Source: Burkholderiales bacterium (GTDB lineage: Bacteria > Pseudomonadota > Gammaproteobacteria > Burkholderiales > SG8-41). Taken from it: 64,000 nucleotides of DNA. Each line of letters opens with the position of its first letter. The first letter of the stretch is position 1. This document shows positions 51,169 to 59,182 of this stretch, in pieces. Below the pieces are notes generated by a model. It was not told the origin of the DNA. It made no database searches and saw nothing but the letters and a program-made list of their open reading frames with translations. Location of the stretch: assembly GCA_019744975.1 (NCBI GenBank), contig JAIETP010000006.1:62001-126000 (forward strand), in the 5' to 3' direction. Both the position numbers and the translations under genes were made by a program.

Positions 51169-52911
51169 TCAGCTCTCCGTAGTTGCGAGGAACTGGTTGC
51201 GGTAGAGCTGCGCATATTTGCCTTCACGCGCCAGCAGTTCGGCATGGCTGCCGCTTTCGGCGATACGTCCCGCATCCAGCACCACGATGCGGTGAGCCTT
51301 CTCGATGGTCGACAAGCGGTGCGCGATGACCAGCGTGGTGCGCCCGCGCATCAGCACTTCGAGCGCAGCCTGCACATGGCGTTCCGATTCGGTATCCAGC
51401 GCCGAAGTTGCCTCGTCGAGAATCAGCACCGGCGCGTTTTTCAGCAACGCACGCGCGATCGCCAGGCGCTGGCGCTGGCCGCCGGAGAGTTTGACGCCGT
51501 TTTCGCCGACCATGGTGTCGAGCCCGCCGGGCATCTGCTTGATGAATTCCATCGCATGCGCGGCCTCGGCCGCGGCGATGATCTCGGCGCGCGACAACTT
51601 GTTCATCACACCATAGGCAATGTTCGCCGCCACCGTGTCGTTGAACAGCACCACGTCCTGGCTGACCAGCGCAATATTGGCGCGCAGCGCGGCGAGTTTC
51701 AGATCGGAAATGTCATGACCGTCGAGCAGGATGCGCCCGCCAGTGGGGGTGTAGAAACGCGGCACCAGGTTGGCCAGCGTGGTTTTACCGCTGCCGGACG
51801 CGCCGACCAGCGCCACGGTTTCGCCCGGCGCGATCGCGAGGTCGATGCCGTCCAGCGCATGGCGGCCATCGGTGCCATAGGCAAATGACACGCGTTCGAA
51901 ACGGATTTCACCACGCGCACGGCCCGGATCCGCGGTGCCGGTGTCGGGCTCCCCCGCCTGGTCGATCAGCGCGAACACGCTTTCCGCGGCGGCCAGGCCG
52001 CGCTGCAGCGGTTCATTGACGCTGGTCACGCGTTTCAGCGGGGCGGTCAGCATCAGCATCGCGGTGATGAACGAGACAAAGCCGCCGACGGTGATCTGCG
52101 CGGTGTTCGACTGCTGCGTGGCGAGGTAGACGATGGTCGCCAGCGCCAGCGCCGCGATGAACTGCACGATGGGTACGCTGGCCGCAGCCGCCGCCACCTG
52201 CTTCATCAGCTGGCGGCGCACGCTGTTGGCCTGCGCGTCAAAACGCTGTTGTTCATAATCCTGCCCGCCGAACAGCTTGACCACGCGGTGACCCTCAATA
52301 GTCTCCTGGATCACCTGGGTCATGTCGCCCATCTGCTGCTGGACTTCGCGGCTGGAGTTGCGCAGGCGCACGCTGATCACCCGCACCACCAGCACGATGA
52401 CGGGCGCCATCACCAGCGCGAGCAATGTCAGCTTCCAGTTCAGCCAGAACATCCAGCCCAAGAGGCCGATGATCACCAGCGTGTCCTTGAACACGGCGGT
52501 CAGCACGCTGGTCGCGGCGGTGGTCACCTGCATCACATCAAAAGTCAGCTTGGAAATCAGGTTGCCCGAAGTCTGGTCATCGTAATAACGCGCCGGCAGG
52601 GTCAGCAGTTTGCGGAACATCACGCCGCGCAAATCCATCACCAGCCGGTTACCCACCCAGGACAGCGCGAACTGCGCCACGTATTCGGCAAAGCCCCGGA
52701 TCACGAACAGGCCGAGGATGAACACCGGCGTCCAGCGGATCACCGCCTCGTTTTTTTCGACGAACACGCCGTCGAGCAGGGGCTTCAGCAATGCCGGCAG
52801 CGCCGGTTCGGTGGCGGCGACGATGATGATGCCCAGCACACCCAGGGCAAACACCCGCCAGTACGGCCGCACATGGCGTACCAGTCGCAAATAGAGCGCC
52901 GTGCCGGACAT
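51169..52911 (-). CDS. msbA: lipid A/LPS core flippase MsbA
   Basis: The 580-residue product is an ABC exporter half-transporter of the length of Escherichia coli MsbA (582). Six helices lie in residues about 20-320. The ATPase has Walker A GASGSGKTT (370-378), signature LSGGQRQR (475-482) and Walker B VLILDEAT (495-502). It flips lipid A-core to the periplasmic face. A GTG at 52965 would add 18 residues, but the ATG at 52911 aligns with the usual N-terminus. It heads the minus-strand operon. AAGATA at 52928-52933 (TATCTT on the minus strand) is a possible -10 box. Confidence 0.9.
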   Translation of the reverse strand: MSGTALYLRLVRHVRPYWRVFALGVLGIIIVAATEPALPALLKPLLDGVFVEKNEAVIRWTPVFILGLFVIRGFAEYVAQFALSWVGNRLVMDLRGVMFRKLLTLPARYYDDQTSGNLISKLTFDVMQVTTAATSVLTAVFKDTLVIIGLLGWMFWLNWKLTLLALVMAPVIVLVVRVISVRLRNSSREVQQQMGDMTQVIQETIEGHRVVKLFGGQDYEQQRFDAQANSVRRQLMKQVAAAAASVPIVQFIAALALATIVYLATQQSNTAQITVGGFVSFITAMLMLTAPLKRVTSVNEPLQRGLAAAESVFALIDQAGEPDTGTADPGRARGEIRFERVSFAYGTDGRHALDGIDLAIAPGETVALVGASGSGKTTLANLVPRFYTPTGGRILLDGHDISDLKLAALRANIALVSQDVVLFNDTVAANIAYGVMNKLSRAEIIAAAEAAHAMEFIKQMPGGLDTMVGENGVKLSGGQRQRLAIARALLKNAPVLILDEATSALDTESERHVQAALEVLMRGRTTLVIAHRLSTIEKAHRIVVLDAGRIAESGSHAELLAREGKYAQLYRNQFLATTES

Positions 52912-52989
52912 CGTTTTCACAGGGCGAAAGATAGCAAACTTTTGATAATAAAGAAAAAGCTGCACGATACCGGATGCTGGCGCGCACCA

Positions 52990-53016
52990 TAAAAAAGCCG
53001 CGCAAAGCGCGGCTTT
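52990..53016 (-). terminator. rho-independent terminator after the btuB-like gene
   Basis: A seven-bp GC stem (GCCGCGC at 52995-53001, GCGCGGC at 53005-53011) around AAA is flanked by A5 and T5 tracts, so the element could also work on the other strand. It sits 24 bases past the end of the TonB receptor gene and 79 bases before msbA, and would separate the two. Confidence 0.9.
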
Positions 53017-53039
53017 TTCAGCTTATTGCGACGGCCGGT

Positions 53040-55016
53040 TTAACGGAAGGTATAACGCGCCGTCACATACAACATGCGTTCCGGCGCCGGCAGCGCCGAA
53101 TAAGTCGGGAAGCCGGTGAACACGCCGTACGAGAAGTAATGCTCGTTGAACAGGTTCTGTATGCCGGCGGTGAAGCGCCAGTCGGCCTGGTCGTAGGCCA
53201 GTTTCAGGTCAACGACGGTATAGGCCGGCATTTTCTGGTTGAAGGTGTTCCGCTCGTCACCGTCATAACGCTGCTCGCCGGTGTAACGCAACGCGGCATC
53301 AATGCGTGCCTTCGGCATGAACTTCCAGCCCGCGCCCAGACTAGCGGCATGGCGCGGCACCAGCGGTACATCGTTGCCGGCGATCGCTGTGCCGCCGAAG
53401 CGGCCGGCTCGGAACTCCGCCTCGGTATAGGTATAACCGGCCGACAGATCGATACTGGATGTCGCCTGCCAGCGTGCCTCTGCTTCGATGCCGCGACGCT
53501 GCGTCGGCGGCAGGTTGCGGTTGGTGAAGGTCGCTGGGTCGAGCAGGATTTCGTTATCCAGCTCGATTTCATACAGCGCCAGCCGGTAGCGTGCAGTGGC
53601 ACTGACCGATTCCAACCCGATTTCGCGGTCGCGCGCGGTCTGCGGCTCGAGCAAAGCGACGGTCGCGGTGAACAGGCTGTAGTTATCGTTGACATTGGGC
53701 ATGCGGAAACTGCTGCCGATTTTGCCGTATGCCGCCCAGCTGCCGCCGAGCGGCTGGCGCAGCGCCAGTTCGTAGGCATCAAGATTGCGCTTGCGTTCGG
53801 TGCGCGCCACGGCATTGCCCGGATCCGCCACGCCGTAAGTCACGCGCTGGCCACGGGCGCCGAGGGCGACCGAGGTGCCGCCGGCAAACGTCGTCGTATG
53901 CTGGGCGTACAGCGCATCGCTGCGCTGCGTCGCCTGCGGACGGCCGATGACAGACGGTCCGGCCCTGCCCTGAAAATCCCAGTCCTCGACATCAATGCCG
54001 GCCACCAGCGTGTGGTTCATGCCGCCGAACTGGTACGGCAGTTTGGCGCGCGGCGTGAACAACCACTGGGTGGATTCCGTTTGTACATTGTTGCGGAAGG
54101 CTGTCGCCACAAAAAACGACGAGTCGGTGTCTTTTTTGCGATAAGAAACATTCGCGGCAATTTCACCGGCACCCAGTCGCATGTTGCCGCCGAGATTCAG
54201 GTACCCGCCGCTCAGCAAGGCGAAATCGCCCGGCAGTGCCGCCCGTTTGCGGTTCACCCTGATCTGCGCTTCGCTGATCGATCCCGGCAATTCGGAGCGC
54301 TGGTCGTCGCCGCCGGCTTTCAGCGTCAGTGCGCCGCGGTCACCGGTATAGCGCCAGTCGAGCTGGGCGCTGTCGATGCGCACTGCATTGTTGTCGCGAT
54401 AACCGTCGCTTTCACGATGCGCCATGGTCAAGCGCAGCCCGGTACGTTCGCCGGCGATGTTGGCGCCGACCCGGACATCACGTGTTCGATAACTGCCGAC
54501 GCCGGCTTCGACGAAACCGCTGCGGCTATTCGCCGCCGGCGCCTTGGTGATGATATTGATGGTGCCACCGGTAGCACCAGCGCCATAGAGTATTGCGCCG
54601 CTGCCGCGCATGACTTCGATGCGTTCGATGGAGTCGAGCGGAATCGCCGACCAGTTCACCGTGAGCTGTTCGTTTTCGCTGATGCGCTGGCCGTCGAGCA
54701 GCACCAGCGTGTTCTGGTCGCCGAAAACGCCGAAGCCGCGCAGATCCACCTGCAGATTGGGCGTGCCCGACAAGTCACGGGTCTGCACGCCGGGCAGCAT
54801 GCGCAACAACTCGGGCACGGTGCTGGCTGTGCTGTTGCGGATGTCTGATTCGGTAATGACCGTGACGCCGACCGGGAACTGGCGCTGAACATCCGGGAAA
54901 CGGGTGGCGGTCACAACCACCGGTGACAGTTCACTGGCTGGAGCCGGAGCATCTGCCGCGTAAGCGGGAATGGCTGCCGCGCATAACGCCGCGGCGATGG
55001 GGTGATAACTCTTCAT
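53040..55016 (-). CDS. btuB: TonB-dependent vitamin B12 receptor BtuB
   Basis: From the ATG at 55016, with AGGAAAT upstream, the protein has 658 residues. A signal peptide ends at AYA-AD near residue 20. A TonB box (SPVVVTATRF) and plug domain follow (LLRMLPGVQTRDL, IPLDSIERIEVMRGSGAILY, ATGGTINIITK). The barrel runs to the end, with last residues TARYTFR. BtuB of Escherichia coli has 614 residues. The cobalamin riboswitch in its leader supports B12 or another corrinoid as the substrate. A frame open to 55184 runs into the riboswitch and is not the start. Confidence 0.87.
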   Translation of the reverse strand: MKSYHPIAAALCAAAIPAYAADAPAPASELSPVVVTATRFPDVQRQFPVGVTVITESDIRNSTASTVPELLRMLPGVQTRDLSGTPNLQVDLRGFGVFGDQNTLVLLDGQRISENEQLTVNWSAIPLDSIERIEVMRGSGAILYGAGATGGTINIITKAPAANSRSGFVEAGVGSYRTRDVRVGANIAGERTGLRLTMAHRESDGYRDNNAVRIDSAQLDWRYTGDRGALTLKAGGDDQRSELPGSISEAQIRVNRKRAALPGDFALLSGGYLNLGGNMRLGAGEIAANVSYRKKDTDSSFFVATAFRNNVQTESTQWLFTPRAKLPYQFGGMNHTLVAGIDVEDWDFQGRAGPSVIGRPQATQRSDALYAQHTTTFAGGTSVALGARGQRVTYGVADPGNAVARTERKRNLDAYELALRQPLGGSWAAYGKIGSSFRMPNVNDNYSLFTATVALLEPQTARDREIGLESVSATARYRLALYEIELDNEILLDPATFTNRNLPPTQRRGIEAEARWQATSSIDLSAGYTYTEAEFRAGRFGGTAIAGNDVPLVPRHAASLGAGWKFMPKARIDAALRYTGEQRYDGDERNTFNQKMPAYTVVDLKLAYDQADWRFTAGIQNLFNEHYFSYGVFTGFPTYSALPAPERMLYVTARYTFR

Positions 55017-55171
55017 GCTGATTTCCTTGATAGTGCGTACCCGCCGTACGCTGGGTGCAACACAAAGGAATCGCCGTGAGAGCTGACCGGGAATAATGGC
55101 ACCCGCCATGAATGACAGGCATATCCGGTAGGCCGCCCTGCGCGACTGTTCCTGACCACGCTTCAGGCCGG

Positions 55172-55362
55172 TCTCCGGGCTCACAACCTCTGGCGCATCA
55201 CCTTCCCATCCCCGTGGGGACAGTGGCTATTGATGCGTCATGGCGCTTGTTGCTCTAAGCGCCGGTTGCTTACCGTTGCGGGGGCAGCACAGGCTTTAGT
55301 CATGAGACTTCACCTGTTTCCCGTTTAACCGGCCTCCCGTGAGGGAAAGCCGGCACCTGAAA
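55172..55362 (-). ncRNA. cobalamin riboswitch
   Basis: On the minus strand the leader has the conserved core GCCCCCGCAACGGTAAG (55286-55270), GCCACTG, GGGAAGG and the B12 box GAGCCCGGAGACCGGCCTG (55192-55174). TTCAGG near 55361-55356 can pair with CCTGAA at 55177-55172 to close the P1 stem. About 155 bases separate it from the btuB-like ATG. Binding of adenosylcobalamin normally lowers expression of the downstream gene. Confidence 0.93.
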
Positions 55363-55411
55363 CGCGTCCAGATCGTGCCGCTTGCGGTCGCGGCCGTCCT
55401 GGACAGGGCGG

Positions 55412-55417
55412 ATTGTA
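55412..55417 (-). promoter_or_regulatory. probable -10 box for the riboswitch leader
   Basis: TACAAT on the minus strand (complement of 55412-55417) lies about 50 bases before the riboswitch and would start transcription near 55405. No strong -35 is seen. Between this box and the zapB promoter at 55578 there is an AT-rich stretch with nothing else I recognise. Confidence 0.45.
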
Positions 55418-55577
55418 GCGCAGAACCATCACCGGGAAAAACAAAATTGTTATTCAAAAACAAATACTTATAAAAACAGCTTTGCACTGCGCTCTTCGTG
55501 CAGAGTCAGTGACCACTTCGCCAGTACCAAAGCGGCGCCAGACGTGCCAAGTTACTTTCAAAAGCGCCCCTTAACTG

Positions 55578-55607
55578 TTGACCCGCCAAGATTTTCCCCA
55601 CTATAGT
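55578..55607 (+). promoter_or_regulatory. sigma70 promoter, apparently leaderless, for zapB-like gene
   Basis: TTGACC (55578-55583) and TATAGT (55602-55607) are 18 bases apart and close to consensus. The start codon ATG begins at 55614, the seventh base after the -10 box, so the transcript should start on or next to the A of the ATG. No ribosome-binding site can exist between them. Confidence 0.7.
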
Positions 55608-55613
55608 GCGCGC

Positions 55614-55814
55614 ATGGAAGCCGAACTCAAGGCCCTGGAGGACAAACTCGCGCAATTTGTCGAGATCAACCAGCGGCTACGCGACGATACGCAACGACTG
55701 CGTCAGGAACTGGCTTCGACCCTCCATCGCAACAAACAACTCGAAGAAAAAATCACCGCCGCGAGCGATCGTCTGGAGCAGATCGTCAAACAAATTCCCG
55801 CCGAGGAAACATGA
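55614..55814 (+). CDS. small coiled-coil protein, ZapB-like (TIGR02449-type)
   Basis: The 66-residue protein is almost entirely one heptad-rich helix: ELKALEDKLAQFVEINQRL, then RLRQELASTLHRNKQLEEKI. Small coiled coils of this type are encoded just before zapA in many beta- and gammaproteobacteria and are taken as division-associated ZapB-like factors. The ATG at 55614 sits directly after a near-consensus promoter, so the message may be leaderless. A frame open to 55578 would overlap that promoter. The 3' end overlaps zapA by four bases (ATGA). Confidence 0.85.
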   Translation: MEAELKALEDKLAQFVEINQRLRDDTQRLRQELASTLHRNKQLEEKITAASDRLEQIVKQIPAEET

Positions 55815-56119
55815 GCGCCGACCCAAAGGGTTTGCAGATCAACATCATGGGGCGCGAATTTCGCGTCGCTTGTGCGGAACATGAGCAAAAAGGTTTGCTC
55901 GAAGCCGTTGAATACCTGAACAGCAAAATGCAGGAAATCCGTGATCGCGGCAAAGTCATCGGCCTCGAACGCGTCGCCATCATGGCCGCGCTGAATATCA
56001 CGCACGAATTCCTCTCGATGAAGGTCGGCGGCTTTGACATCGCGGAAACCAAGCGTAGAATTCAACGCATGGAAACGGCCATCGATCAGGCGATGGCGGA
56101 GCAAGCCAAGCTGTTCTAG
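55811..56119 (+). CDS. zapA: cell division protein ZapA
   Basis: The 102-residue protein has the ZapA N-terminal domain (LQINIMGREFRVACAEHEQK, LLEAVEYLNSKMQEIRD, ERVAIMAALNITHEFL) and a C-terminal coiled coil (RRIQRMETAIDQAMAEQAKL). ZapA binds FtsZ and bundles its filaments at the division ring. Gene order zapB-like, zapA, 6S RNA is the usual one in this class. The start overlaps the preceding stop, so translation is probably coupled. Confidence 0.94.
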   Translation: MSADPKGLQINIMGREFRVACAEHEQKGLLEAVEYLNSKMQEIRDRGKVIGLERVAIMAALNITHEFLSMKVGGFDIAETKRRIQRMETAIDQAMAEQAKLF

Positions 56120-56235
56120 ATTCACCTCGCAGTGTGTTTCGCGAAATCTGTTCTGCTGGGCTTCCCGCAGTTTTTCCCTGACGGTGTTCCGTTCAACGTT
56201 TCCCCTGCGGTGTTTGTTCAGGCCATATACTCTTT

Positions 56236-56384
56236 GAGCCAATAACATCGCTCTGGTCGCCGACCACAGCAGTTTCGGTGTGCACGTCCCACGCGGATGA
56301 GCCTGAAGAAACTCGGAAGGTGGCCGCCTTGAACCCTAGGTTCAGGATGCTGGTCTGCGACGGCACATGCGGGGGACCCCACAA
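56236..56384 (+). ncRNA. ssrS: 6S RNA
   Basis: The region downstream of zapA contains the 6S landmarks: TTTGAGCC near the start, a central segment with GTGCACGTCCCACGCGG, the strongly conserved CCTTGAACC followed by a GGTTCA partner, and CTGCGACGGCA toward the 3' end. The two halves can fold back on each other. TATACT at 56226-56231 is a good -10 box for a start near 56236. 6S RNA mimics an open promoter and holds sigma70 RNA polymerase in stationary phase. The exact ends are estimates. Confidence 0.88.
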
Positions 56385-56386
56385 TC

Positions 56387-56410
56387 AATGCGGCCTGGCC
56401 GCATTTTTTA
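56387..56410 (+). terminator. rho-independent terminator of 6S RNA
   Basis: AATGCGGC and GCCGCATT (56387-56394, 56398-56405) form an eight-bp stem with loop CTG, followed by a T run to 56410. It lies directly after 6S RNA and before the EVE-domain gene. Confidence 0.88.
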
Positions 56411-56435
56411 TGTGCAGCATTTACGGGTATTAAAG

Positions 56436-56888
56436 ATGCGCTACTGGCTGATCAAATCCGAACCCGATGCCTACAGCATTGATGACCTCGCCCGCGATAA
56501 AACCACGCCGTGGACGGGCATCCGCAATTATCAGGCGCGCAATTTCATGCGTGACCAGATGAAAGTCGGCGACCAGGCCTTCTTTTATCACTCCAACTGC
56601 GACGAGCCGGCCATTGTCGGCATTGCCGAAGTCGGGGCAACAGCCTATCCCGATGCCACGCAGTTCGACCGCAAGCACAAATATTTCGACGAAAAAGCCA
56701 CGCGCGAAACCCCGCGCTGGGTGCATGTCGATTTCCGTTTTGTCAAAAAGACCAAACCGGTCACGCTGGCAGAACTTCGCGGGCACAAGGCACTGGCCAG
56801 AATGCAGCTGCTCGCCCGCGGCAACCGGCTGTCGATCACGCCGGTGGATCCCGATGCGTGGAAGTACATCCTCACGCTGATGAAGTGA
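56436..56888 (+). CDS. EVE domain-containing protein
   Basis: From ATG 56436 the product has 150 residues and spans one EVE domain: MRYWLIKSEPDAYSIDDL, WTGIRNYQARNFMRDQMK, FYHSNCDEPAIVGIAEV and WVHVDFRFVKK. EVE and related PUA-like folds bind modified bases in DNA or RNA; bacterial members are poorly understood. The frame is open upstream to 56367, but that crosses the 6S terminator. The gene is separated from zapA by 6S RNA and is probably transcribed on its own or by read-through. Confidence 0.92.
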   Translation: MRYWLIKSEPDAYSIDDLARDKTTPWTGIRNYQARNFMRDQMKVGDQAFFYHSNCDEPAIVGIAEVGATAYPDATQFDRKHKYFDEKATRETPRWVHVDFRFVKKTKPVTLAELRGHKALARMQLLARGNRLSITPVDPDAWKYILTLMK

Positions 56889-56904
56889 CTCGGACCTGAC
56901 ACCG

Positions 56905-57702
56905 ATGCTCGAATGGTGGTGGGCTTACCTCGCGCTCGGCGCCTTTGTCGGTTTTTTTGCCGGCCTGCTCGGCATCGGCGGCGGTGCAGCGATGGTACCG
57001 GTGCTGGCCTTCATCTATGCCGCCAAGGGCTTTGATCCGGCGCAGGTCGTGCATCTCGCACTGGGCACCTCGATGGCGACCATCCTGTTCACTTCCATTT
57101 CCAGTGTCCGTGCGCACCAGCGCCATGGCGCGGTGGACTGGCAGATCGTACGCCGCATGGCGCCGGGTATCGTCATCGGCACCTTCAGCGGCGCATTGCT
57201 GGCCAGCGCGCTGGACGTCCGTTTGCTGGCCATCGTGTTTACGCTGCTGATTTATTACATCTCGGCGCAGATGTTTTTTGGCAAGAAACCCGCGTCGGGT
57301 GCCATGCCTCTGACGAGTGCGGGGCTGAACCTGGCGTCGGGCCTGATCGGAGTGATCTCCAGCCTGACCGCCACCGGCGGCGCCGCGCTGGTCGTCGCCT
57401 GGCTGGTCAAGCGCGGCATCGCGATCCACCAGGCCATTGGTTCCGCCGCAGCCATCGGCTGGCCGCTCGCTGCCGCAGGTACCGCCGGCTTTCTGATGAC
57501 CGGCATCGGACAGCCGGGAATTCCCGCCTACAGCCTGGGATTCATCTATCTGCCCGCGCTGGCAGGCATCGTCATTGCCAGCATGCTGCTGGCGCCGCTG
57601 GGCGCCCGCCTCGCCCATCGCACACCCGGTGCACTGCTGAAAAAAATCTTTGCTGTGCTGTTGTTTACGCTGGCGACTAAAATGTTGATCAGCTTCTTTT
57701 AG
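56905..57702 (+). CDS. sulfite exporter TauE/SafE family permease
   Basis: The 265-residue protein has about eight hydrophobic helices. The family motif GLLGIGGGAAMVPVL lies near the N-terminus and its repeat SSLTATGGAALVVAWLVK in the second half. LALGTSMATILFTSISS is also typical. Members export sulfite, sulfoacetate or other small organic anions; the substrate here is not known. It ends at TAG 57700-57702, with the octamer array starting in its last bases, and faces the CoA-transferase gene tail to tail. Confidence 0.92.
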   Translation: MLEWWWAYLALGAFVGFFAGLLGIGGGAAMVPVLAFIYAAKGFDPAQVVHLALGTSMATILFTSISSVRAHQRHGAVDWQIVRRMAPGIVIGTFSGALLASALDVRLLAIVFTLLIYYISAQMFFGKKPASGAMPLTSAGLNLASGLIGVISSLTATGGAALVVAWLVKRGIAIHQAIGSAAAIGWPLAAAGTAGFLMTGIGQPGIPAYSLGFIYLPALAGIVIASMLLAPLGARLAHRTPGALLKKIFAVLLFTLATKMLISFF

Positions 57703-57802
57703 TGACCAGGTAATTGCGTGATTAGGTGATTAAGGAATTAAGTGATTGGGGCCCAGGCAGCATCGTTCTCAATCACCTAATCACCTAATCACTTAATCAC
57801 CG
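57701..57802. repeat. inverted octamer array between convergent genes
   Basis: Five units (AGGTAATT, GCGTGATT, AGGTGATT, AAGGAATT, AAGTGATT; 57708-57747), preceded by AGTGACC, face four inverted AATCACNN units (57771-57802) across a 23-base centre. This is the same unit type and centre length as the array at 40124. It fills almost the whole gap between two convergent genes and could act as a shared terminator stem. Confidence 0.9.
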
Positions 57803-57804
57803 CC

Positions 57805-59028
57805 CTAAACCGCTCCAGCCGCCTTCAACGCGGTAATCTCCGCATCGGTTTTTTTCAAAACCGTGCGCAATATCTCATCCGTATGCTGTCCCACCACCGG
57901 CGGCGGAATGTCGTGCGTCAGCGGTGTGCCGGAAAATTTCATCGGGCTCGCGACCAGCGATACCTTGCCCGCCGCCGCGTGCGGCAATTCGAATTTCATG
58001 CCACGCGCGATCACCTGCGGCTCTTCAAACACTTCCTTGATGGTATTGATCGGCCCGTTGGCGACACCTGCATCGTCGAGCAGTTGGACCCATTCCCTGG
58101 TCGTGCGCTTTTCGAAAACCTCGTTCAACAGCCGTGTGATCTCGATGCGGTTTTTCACGCGCTCGGCATTGACCGCAAACCGCGGATCCTTGGGCAGATG
58201 GGCGCAACCTGCCGTCTCGCAAAACTTGTTGAACAGGTTGTCGTTACCGCAGGCGAGGATGATGGCGCCGTCTTTGGTCGCAAAGGTCTGATAGGGCACG
58301 ATGTTCGGATGTGCGTTGCCGATGCGCGTCGGCGATTCGCCGGTGGCAAAGTAGTTCATCGCTTGATTGGCAAGGAAAGCGACACAGCTGTCGAGCAAGG
58401 CAACATCAATCCACTGCCCCTTGCCGGTGACCGCGCGATGGGCCAGCGCCGCGCAGATCGCGATGCTGGCGTACATGCCCGTGGTCATGTCGATGATCGG
58501 GATGCCGACGCGCTGCGGACCGCCGCCGGGCATGCCGTCGGCTTCGCCGGTGATACTCATCAGCCCGCCCATGCCCTGTGCCATGAAATCGTAACCGGGG
58601 CGATCCTTGTACGGGCCGGTCTGGCCGAAACCGGTGACCGAGCAGTAGATCAGGCCGGGGTTGAGTTTGGCGAGGTCGTCATAACCCAGACCGTAACGCG
58701 CCAGATCGCCCACCTTGTAGTTCTCCACCAACACGTCAACGCCTTTCGCCAACTCGCGCACCAGTTGCTGGCCCTCGGGCTTGCTCAGGTTCACCGTGAT
58801 CGATTTTTTGCCGCGATTGGCGGCGCAGAAATAGGCGCCCTCCTTCGTTTCATTGCCCTGTTCGTCCTTGAGGAAAGGCGGGGCATAGGCGCGCGAATCA
58901 TCGCCCTTGCCGGGACGCTCCACCTTGATCACCTCGGCGCCAAGGTCGGCGAGGTTCTGTGCGGTCCATGGTCCTGCGAGCACGCGGGAGAGGTCCAGTA
59001 CTTTGATATGCGATAAGGGTCCGGCCAT
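57805..59028 (-). CDS. CaiB/BaiF-type class III CoA-transferase
   Basis: The 407-residue protein has IKVLDLSRVLAGPWTAQNLA, the CoA-binding region VIKVERPGKGDDSR, NRGKKSITVNLSKPEG and the catalytic-type aspartate 147 in RPGYDFMAQ. Family members move CoA between carboxylic acids such as succinate, oxalate, formate or carnitine derivatives. The neighbours (enoyl-CoA hydratase-like, 3-hydroxyacyl-CoA dehydrogenase, Bug protein, enolase-superfamily enzyme) suggest activation of an imported organic acid; which one is unknown. Confidence 0.92.
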   Translation of the reverse strand: MAGPLSHIKVLDLSRVLAGPWTAQNLADLGAEVIKVERPGKGDDSRAYAPPFLKDEQGNETKEGAYFCAANRGKKSITVNLSKPEGQQLVRELAKGVDVLVENYKVGDLARYGLGYDDLAKLNPGLIYCSVTGFGQTGPYKDRPGYDFMAQGMGGLMSITGEADGMPGGGPQRVGIPIIDMTTGMYASIAICAALAHRAVTGKGQWIDVALLDSCVAFLANQAMNYFATGESPTRIGNAHPNIVPYQTFATKDGAIILACGNDNLFNKFCETAGCAHLPKDPRFAVNAERVKNRIEITRLLNEVFEKRTTREWVQLLDDAGVANGPINTIKEVFEEPQVIARGMKFELPHAAAGKVSLVASPMKFSGTPLTHDIPPPVVGQHTDEILRTVLKKTDAEITALKAAGAV

Positions 59029-59070
59029 GATGATTCCTGAAAATAATTAACTAAAAAATAAACGAAAAAC

Positions 59071-59127
59071 CGTTCGGGCTGAGCCTGTCGAAGCCCTGCT
59101 GCCCTTCGACAAGCTCAGGGCGAACGG
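59071..59127. repeat. imperfect palindrome with GAGCCTGTCGAAG/CTTCGACAAGCTC arms
   Basis: CGTTCGGGCTGAGCCTGTCG and the matching inverted arm ending GGCGAACGG form a long hairpin around CCCTGCTG. Short palindromes with CTTCGACAAGCTCAGGGCGA are common intergenic repeats in proteobacteria. It lies between the hydratase and CoA-transferase genes, whose 154-base gap holds nothing else I recognise. Confidence 0.75.
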
Positions 59128-59182
59128 GGTTGGTTTATCACGCTTGTAACTAAGCGCTTAGAGATAAACTAGCGCCCGCGCT

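Noticed and set aside
52974-54848. Long plus-strand frame of 624 codons opposite the btuB-like gene
   Set aside because: It is a GC-skew shadow of the receptor gene. It has no recognisable domain, while the minus strand has plug and barrel motifs, a signal peptide and a riboswitch.
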